The position numbers were made by a program, and so were the translations under genes. Positions 60,124-64,000 of a DNA stretch of 64,000 nt are shown here, one piece after another (position 1 is the first letter of the stretch; every line of letters begins with the position of its first letter). The DNA is from Frankia sp. QA3 (GTDB taxonomy: Bacteria; Actinomycetota; Actinomycetes; Frankiales; Frankiaceae), in the NCBI RefSeq assembly GCF_000262465.1, contig NZ_CM001489.1, positions 1,559,234 to 1,623,233 on the forward strand. The letters are read 5' to 3'. The notes beneath the pieces are model-generated. The model saw nothing but the letters and a program-made list of their open reading frames with translations, made no database searches and was not told the origin of the DNA.

Positions 60124-60200
60124 GGGCCGCCTCAGCTCAAGGCGGGCCGCCTCAGCTCAAGGCGGGCCGTCTCAGCTCAAGGCGGGCCGCCTCAGATCAG
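60124..60200. repeat. Tandem repeat, 20-bp unit, nearly four copies
   Basis: The unit gggccgcctcagctcaaggc is repeated three times with one change and a fourth partial copy, which contains the stop codon of the Rieske beta-subunit gene. Confidence 0.9.
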
Positions 60201-60716
60201 GAAGGACATCGTGGAGACGGGGCCGCCGGCGTTGACCAGGTGGACGGTCTTCGCGGCCAGCTTCAGGTCCCCGCCCCGCGCGCGGATCCGGTACTCGTAA
60301 CGGCCGGCCCAGACGGTCAGGTCGAACCGGTACTCGTAGATCACGAAGTTGCCGGCCACGGTCGTCGTGTCGGCGTCCTGGGCGACGACCTCCAGGTTCG
60401 TGATCAGCCGGCGCAGCACCGACGGCGGGGTCTGCGAGTGCCGGTTGCCGGAGTTGAGCTGCGCGACCCGGCTGCGGATCCGGCGGCGGTTGTCGTAGAT
60501 GTAGGAGACGTTGACCTTCGGGTCGTGGTCGGGGTGCATCGGCACCCAGTACTTGGCGTCGTCGTCCCACAGTGCCTCCCACTCCGAGTACCGCGCCTCG
60601 TCGGCGAGGCGGGCCTCGGTGTAGATGAAGGAGGCCAGAGCGGGGTCGACACCGGCGGCGGGCACGGCGCCGGCGGGCGCCGCGGCGGCGGCACCGATGC
60701 TGGTGAGGTCGGACAT
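60192..60716 (-). CDS. Aromatic-ring-hydroxylating oxygenase small (beta) subunit
   Basis: A 174-aa NTF2-fold protein: FIYTEARLADEARYSEWEALWDDDAKYWVPM and RRIRSRVAQLNSGNRHSQTPPSV followed by VVAQDADTTTVAGNFVIYEY are characteristic of Rieske dioxygenase beta subunits, which form alpha3beta3 hexamers. It follows the alpha-subunit gene by 58 bp. Confidence 0.93.
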   Translation of the reverse strand: MSDLTSIGAAAAAPAGAVPAAGVDPALASFIYTEARLADEARYSEWEALWDDDAKYWVPMHPDHDPKVNVSYIYDNRRRIRSRVAQLNSGNRHSQTPPSVLRRLITNLEVVAQDADTTTVAGNFVIYEYRFDLTVWAGRYEYRIRARGGDLKLAAKTVHLVNAGGPVSTMSFLI

Positions 60717-60774
60717 GGTGGGCGGGCTCCCTGCTGCGATGGCGGACGGCTGCCTGGGGTGGCGAACGCCCCGG

Positions 60775-62085
60775 TCAGGCGTCGGGGGCGGCGGCGGTGG
60801 TGGTCCCGGTGAGCACCTGCGACCAGTGCTTCCACCAGCCGCGCTGCGGCGTCTCCGCCGACTTGTCGTGGTTGACGATGCCGGTCTCGTCGGTGATGTC
60901 GGATTCCTCGCCGCGGCGCAGCACGACCCATTCCGGCGAGCCCGCCGCAAGACCGAGCTGGTTGCGGGCGCCGATCTCGCCGTCGTCGGCGATGAGGAAT
61001 CCGGCCGGCCCCATGGCACCCTCGCTGCGGCGCAGGGTCTTCTCGTTGACCTCGTCCGCGCCCGGGATGAGGGCGGGCGTGGTGTAGGCGATCGCCCGGC
61101 CCGGACCCAGCGGCTCCACCGTCATGATGTTCATCTCGGCGAGGAACAGGTTCGGGAAGATCAGCGTGTGCGGGGGGCCGACGACGAACGCCCGGTGGGT
61201 GTCCGCCGGCCCGCGCGCCTCCTCCATGGCGGCCACGTACTGCGGCAGCTTCTCCCGGCGGATCCGGCCGAACCAGATGAACTCCTCGTCGAGGCGGGTG
61301 TACTCCTTGGCGTAGTCGATCTCGGAGTGGCCGTTGCCGAGGTCGCGGACGTACACCTCGACCTTGGAGGGGACGTGGGAGACCTTCGCCGGCTTCACCG
61401 CGTCGTACACGGAGGCATGGGTGAACAGCGCGTGGTAGCCGTCCACGTTGTTCTCCATGACCATCTTCCAGTTGCAGCGCATGTCGTGCTTCATCCAGCC
61501 GGCGCGCAGGTTCAGCTCGCCGGTGGGGGACAGCGCCAGCAGCCGGTCGAGGGCGACCGTGGAGTTGCCGAGGTGCTCGCGCAGGGTGATCGCCGGCGGG
61601 TTCAGCGAGGCGAAGACGAAGCCGCCGTAGCTGTCGACGGCCGCGGCTGGCGCGAGCCCCATCGCGTCGCGCACCGCGTGGAAGCTCGAGCCGTAGCCGT
61701 CGCGCATCGGCACGCCGGTGAGGTGGCCGTCGTTGCTGAACGTCCAGCCGTGGTAGGGGCAGCGGAACGACGAGCTGTTGCCGGCGTCGGCGTTGCACAG
61801 CCGGTTACCGCGGTGCGTGCAGCGGTTGGCCAGGACCCGGACCTCGCCGTCCTTGCCCCGCACGACGATCCACGGCTCGCCGGCGATGCGGCGGGTGACG
61901 TAGTCGCCGGGCTCCGGGACCTCGCTGTCGTGGGCGACGAACACCCAGCCGTTGCGGAAGATCCGGTCCATCTCCTGGTCGTACACCTCCTGGGAGGTGT
62001 AGACGGAACCGTGGACGCGGTCGGGTTCGACGAGCGCGGCGACGTCCACCTTGCCGACCTGCGCCGACGTGTCCAACTCGGTCAT
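60775..62085 (-). CDS. Aromatic-ring-hydroxylating Rieske oxygenase large (alpha) subunit
   Basis: A 436-aa oxygenase. The Rieske [2Fe-2S] ligands are in CTHRGNRLC and FRCPYHGWTF (C-x-H ... C-x2-H). The mononuclear iron site has ENNVDGYHALFTHASV (Asp-x2-His-x4-His). With the beta subunit and a ferredoxin it would dihydroxylate or hydroxylate an aromatic or CoA-linked substrate. No dedicated reductase gene is adjacent; FprA or another reductase could serve. Its ATG overlaps the DUF35 gene stop, tying oxygenase and aldolase/thiolase partners into one operon. Confidence 0.95.
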   Translation of the reverse strand: MTELDTSAQVGKVDVAALVEPDRVHGSVYTSQEVYDQEMDRIFRNGWVFVAHDSEVPEPGDYVTRRIAGEPWIVVRGKDGEVRVLANRCTHRGNRLCNADAGNSSSFRCPYHGWTFSNDGHLTGVPMRDGYGSSFHAVRDAMGLAPAAAVDSYGGFVFASLNPPAITLREHLGNSTVALDRLLALSPTGELNLRAGWMKHDMRCNWKMVMENNVDGYHALFTHASVYDAVKPAKVSHVPSKVEVYVRDLGNGHSEIDYAKEYTRLDEEFIWFGRIRREKLPQYVAAMEEARGPADTHRAFVVGPPHTLIFPNLFLAEMNIMTVEPLGPGRAIAYTTPALIPGADEVNEKTLRRSEGAMGPAGFLIADDGEIGARNQLGLAAGSPEWVVLRRGEESDITDETGIVNHDKSAETPQRGWWKHWSQVLTGTTTAAAPDA

Positions 62086-62666
62086 TGTGAGACCTCCGTC
62101 TCGGATGGGACTGGTGCGGGGGCGGTGCCGGTTGCCCTGGGCGAGTCGGGGGTGGCGGCGTCGGAGGGTTCGGAGGGTGCGGAGGATTCGGTGGTACTGA
62201 GGACTGCGGCGGGCACCGCCACGCCGCCGACGACCCGAAAGCCGACGGTGACGGGCCGGCCGATCGCGGGCGCGGACCCGGTGGCGGTCAGTGTGGTCAT
62301 GATCAGTCGATGCCCGCTGGTGAGCTCGATATCCACGACGGGGTAGGGCTCGGTGACCCGGACCAGTCCCGGCTCCCGCCGGTGCACGAGGGTGACCGCA
62401 TGTACGGTGCCGGCGCGCTCGACCGGGCGCCAGCGGATGTCGGTGGCACCACAGCCGTCGCAGGCCCGCTGCTCCAGTTCGAGGGCCAGCCCGCAGGTCG
62501 CGCAGAACGGCAGCGTCAGCTCCCCCGCGGCGGCGCCGGCGTAGAGCGGGGCGAGCGACCCGTCGGCCAGCGGCGCCAGCGCCGCGTCGACCAGCCAGTC
62601 CTCGGCGTCCGGCGCATCCGGCGCGGCGAGCACGGCGGGGATGGTGGCGTCGGTGTTCGGGCTCAT
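62082..62666 (-). CDS. DUF35 OB-fold protein with rubredoxin-like zinc ribbon, thiolase partner
   Basis: 194 aa from ATG at 62666, overlapping the thiolase stop by 4 bp. The zinc ribbon CATCGLALELEQRACDGCG precedes an OB fold (RWRPVERAGTVHAVTLVHR). DUF35 proteins associate with SCP2-type thiolases/aldolases; in bacterial steroid side-chain degradation the DUF35 domain of ChsH2-type proteins is needed by the Ltp aldolase. The last 35 residues are a Ser/Pro/Ala-rich tail. A role as obligate partner of the next protein is inferred from that precedent and from gene overlap. Confidence 0.9.
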   Translation of the reverse strand: MSPNTDATIPAVLAAPDAPDAEDWLVDAALAPLADGSLAPLYAGAAAGELTLPFCATCGLALELEQRACDGCGATDIRWRPVERAGTVHAVTLVHRREPGLVRVTEPYPVVDIELTSGHRLIMTTLTATGSAPAIGRPVTVGFRVVGGVAVPAAVLSTTESSAPSEPSDAATPDSPRATGTAPAPVPSETEVSQ

Positions 62667-63829
62667 CGGGACGGCTCCAGGTCGAGGATCAGGCAGGCGT
62701 GGTGGTCGCCCCGGCCGCCGATGCCGCCGACGAGGGCCGTGCTCGCCCCGGGCACCTGGCGTGCCCCGCCGGTGCCGCGCAGCTGCACCACGGCCTCGGC
62801 CAGCGGCGTCATCCCCTGCAGGTAGAACCCGGAGAGCTGGCCGCCGCCGGTGTTGACCGGCAGGTCGCCGCCGGGGGCGGTCGCGCCGGAGCGGACCACC
62901 TTGCCCGCCTGCCCGGGCTCGACCAGGCCGTACTCCTCCAGCAGCAGCAGGGTCACCACGCTGAACGGGTCGTAGAGCTCGACGACGTCGAGGTCGGCGC
63001 GGGTGAGTCCGGCCATCGCCAGCGCACCGTCGACGGCGGCCCGACCGCCGCCGAACCACGACTCGCCCGGGGCGCGGCGTCGGCGCATCGGGTGGGCCTG
63101 GCCCATCCCGCGCACGTGGATACGCGGGGCGGGGCCGGGCGTGGCCTCGCCGCTGACGACGAGGGCGACCGCCCCGTTGACCGGCCGCGCGCAGTCGAGC
63201 ACGCGCAGCGGGGTGGAGATCATGCGGCTGGCGAAGTAGCCCTCGGCGTCCAGCGGCTTGCGCACCACCGCGTCCGGGTTGCCCAGCGCCCAGGCACGGG
63301 TCGACACGGCCACGGCGCACAGGTCCTCGGGGTCGCCGCCGGACACCGCGAAGTAGCGCGAGGCGAGCAGGGCGTAGGTGGGGACCGAGCCGAGCACGCC
63401 GCTGGCCCGCTCCAGCCCGCGCGCCCCGTCGCTGCCGCCGCTGTGGGCGTAGGTCGACCCGGACGTGCCGCCCGCACGCAGCGGAGCGTCGGCGAAGACG
63501 CAGACCACGGTGCTGGCCAGGCCCGCCCGGATGGCGAGCACCGCCCGCTGGATCATGGCGACCGCGGTGGCGCCCTTGATCTCGACGTGCTCGAGCAGGC
63601 GCAGGTCCCCGAGCCCGCCCTGGCGGGCCAGCGCCACCCCCAGCCGGTCCGGGCGGACCCCCTGGCTGGAGTTGACGAGCAGGCCGTCGACGTCACGGGC
63701 AGTGAGCCCCGCGTCGGCGAGCGCGCCCGCGACGGCCTCGATGGCGAGGTCGACGGGCACGCCGCCGGCCGAAAGAGACATGGATGTCAGACCGAGACCG
63801 ACGACCGCGGGTTCCAGGGACGAGGCCAT
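62663..63829 (-). CDS. SCP2/lipid-transfer-type thiolase or aldolase (Ltp-like)
   Basis: 388 aa from ATG at 63829. Thiolase fold with VVGLGLTSMSLSAGG, DVDGLLVNSSQGVRPDRLG, DLDVVELYDPFSVVTLLLLEEYG and LPVNTGGGQLSGFYLQGMTPLAEAV. The first catalytic Cys of canonical thiolases is not evident in the N-terminal half, as in the Ltp subgroup, whose members can act as retro-aldolases cleaving beta-hydroxyacyl-CoA side chains. Its partner DUF35 gene overlaps it downstream. It overlaps the truncated upstream gene by one base (TGATG). Confidence 0.9.
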   Translation of the reverse strand: MASSLEPAVVGLGLTSMSLSAGGVPVDLAIEAVAGALADAGLTARDVDGLLVNSSQGVRPDRLGVALARQGGLGDLRLLEHVEIKGATAVAMIQRAVLAIRAGLASTVVCVFADAPLRAGGTSGSTYAHSGGSDGARGLERASGVLGSVPTYALLASRYFAVSGGDPEDLCAVAVSTRAWALGNPDAVVRKPLDAEGYFASRMISTPLRVLDCARPVNGAVALVVSGEATPGPAPRIHVRGMGQAHPMRRRRAPGESWFGGGRAAVDGALAMAGLTRADLDVVELYDPFSVVTLLLLEEYGLVEPGQAGKVVRSGATAPGGDLPVNTGGGQLSGFYLQGMTPLAEAVVQLRGTGGARQVPGASTALVGGIGGRGDHHACLILDLEPSR

Positions 63830-63999
63830 CAGCTCTGGGCTCCCGGGCCCGCAAGCGCGGAGCGCCGCACAGGGCTGCGCTCCTCCCGGTAGGCGCCCAC
63901 GCGCAGCCAGTCGAGGCGGTCCTCGGGCGCGGCCAGGCACAGGCTCGCCAGCTCGATCGGGGACAGCAGGATCGACTCGCCCGTCTCCAGGTCCTCGAC
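63829..63999 (-). CDS. C-terminal fragment of an unrecognised protein (runs off the window)
   Basis: The last 56 residues of an ORF entering from beyond the right edge, e.g. ESILLSPIELASLC and DRLDWLRVGAYREERSP, ending at TGA that overlaps the thiolase ATG. The acidic, well-behaved composition and tight coupling to the operon support a real gene. No family can be assigned from this fragment. Confidence 0.6.
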   Translation of the reverse strand, partial: VEDLETGESILLSPIELASLCLAAPEDRLDWLRVGAYREERSPVRRSALAGPGAQS

Positions 64000-64000
64000 C

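Noticed and set aside
58698..60812. 704-codon plus-strand frame opposite the FadD-like and Rieske beta genes
   Set aside because: The minus-strand genes have clear adenylation and oxygenase motifs; the plus frame is repetitive and crosses a 20-bp tandem array.

Overview
The window comes from a high-GC actinomycete. Evidence: very GC-rich coding sequence, GTG/TTG starts, [3Fe-4S] ferredoxins paired with P450s, F420/LLM-type oxidoreductases, an NDMA-type alcohol dehydrogenase, Hanks kinase and AfsR-like regulator genes, and no conventional U-tract terminators. Short 15-21 bp minisatellites sit at many gene boundaries and inside several protein ends; together with the catabolic content this suggests a Frankia-like genome, but that is inference and no rRNA or marker gene is present to prove it. 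No tRNA, rRNA or CRISPR array was seen.

Left arm (0-17 kb): a decayed acyl-CoA ligase end, an SDR lacking the usual Tyr/Lys pair, a P450 plus [3Fe-4S] ferredoxin, a branched-chain-type solute-binding lipoprotein, an arsenic locus (arsR divergent from CadI/ArsI-like, aquaporin and arsC genes), a strikingly eukaryote-like FKBP12, a two-subunit MaoC-type hydratase, a phosphotransferase, an F420/LLM oxidoreductase, an aldehyde dehydrogenase, an NDMA-type alcohol dehydrogenase, a second P450, an NTF2-fold protein and a cupin.

Central island (about 17.2-32.4 kb): base and codon use are visibly less GC-rich. It holds a four-gene minus-strand operon with overlapping or nearly touching genes: a Cas4/RecB-like iron-sulfur nuclease, a REase-like protein with a zinc ribbon, a DinG-like helicase and a pPIWI-RE Argonaute-like protein. 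The last three form the known pPIWI-RE three-gene island, a predicted defence system; the nuclease looks like an added fourth component. A Hanks-type Ser/Thr kinase is divergent from the operon. An AfsR-like BTAD/NB-ARC/TPR protein converges on it with only 4 bp between stop codons and is divergent from a GT-B-like gene followed by a 21-codon glycine-rich ORF with an excellent ribosome-binding site.

Right arm (32.4-64 kb): lipid- and xenobiotic-type catabolism. In order: a methyltransferase, double-hotdog thioesterase, acyl-CoA dehydrogenase, alpha-methylacyl-CoA racemase-like enzyme, FrnE-like DsbA protein, a luciferase-like monooxygenase divergent from a sulfonate/nitrate-type ABC transporter with amidohydrolase and IclR regulator, a Baeyer-Villiger monooxygenase, an NTF2-like protein, a ferredoxin-NADP reductase (FprA), a second branched-chain-type binding protein, an acyl-CoA ligase, a decayed DUF222/HNH gene flanked by imperfect direct repeats, and a long minus-strand cluster (53-64 kb). 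That cluster encodes an SCP2-type thiolase, DUF35 partner, Rieske oxygenase alpha and beta subunits, two acyl-CoA ligases, a cysteine-hydrolase-like protein, an enoyl-CoA hydratase, a ferredoxin and an FAD monooxygenase. It reads as a pathway for CoA activation, ring or side-chain hydroxylation and aldol/thiolytic cleavage of an aromatic or steroid-like acid.

A dyad TGAC-N6-GTCA recurs in several promoter regions of both catabolic arms and may mark a shared regulon.
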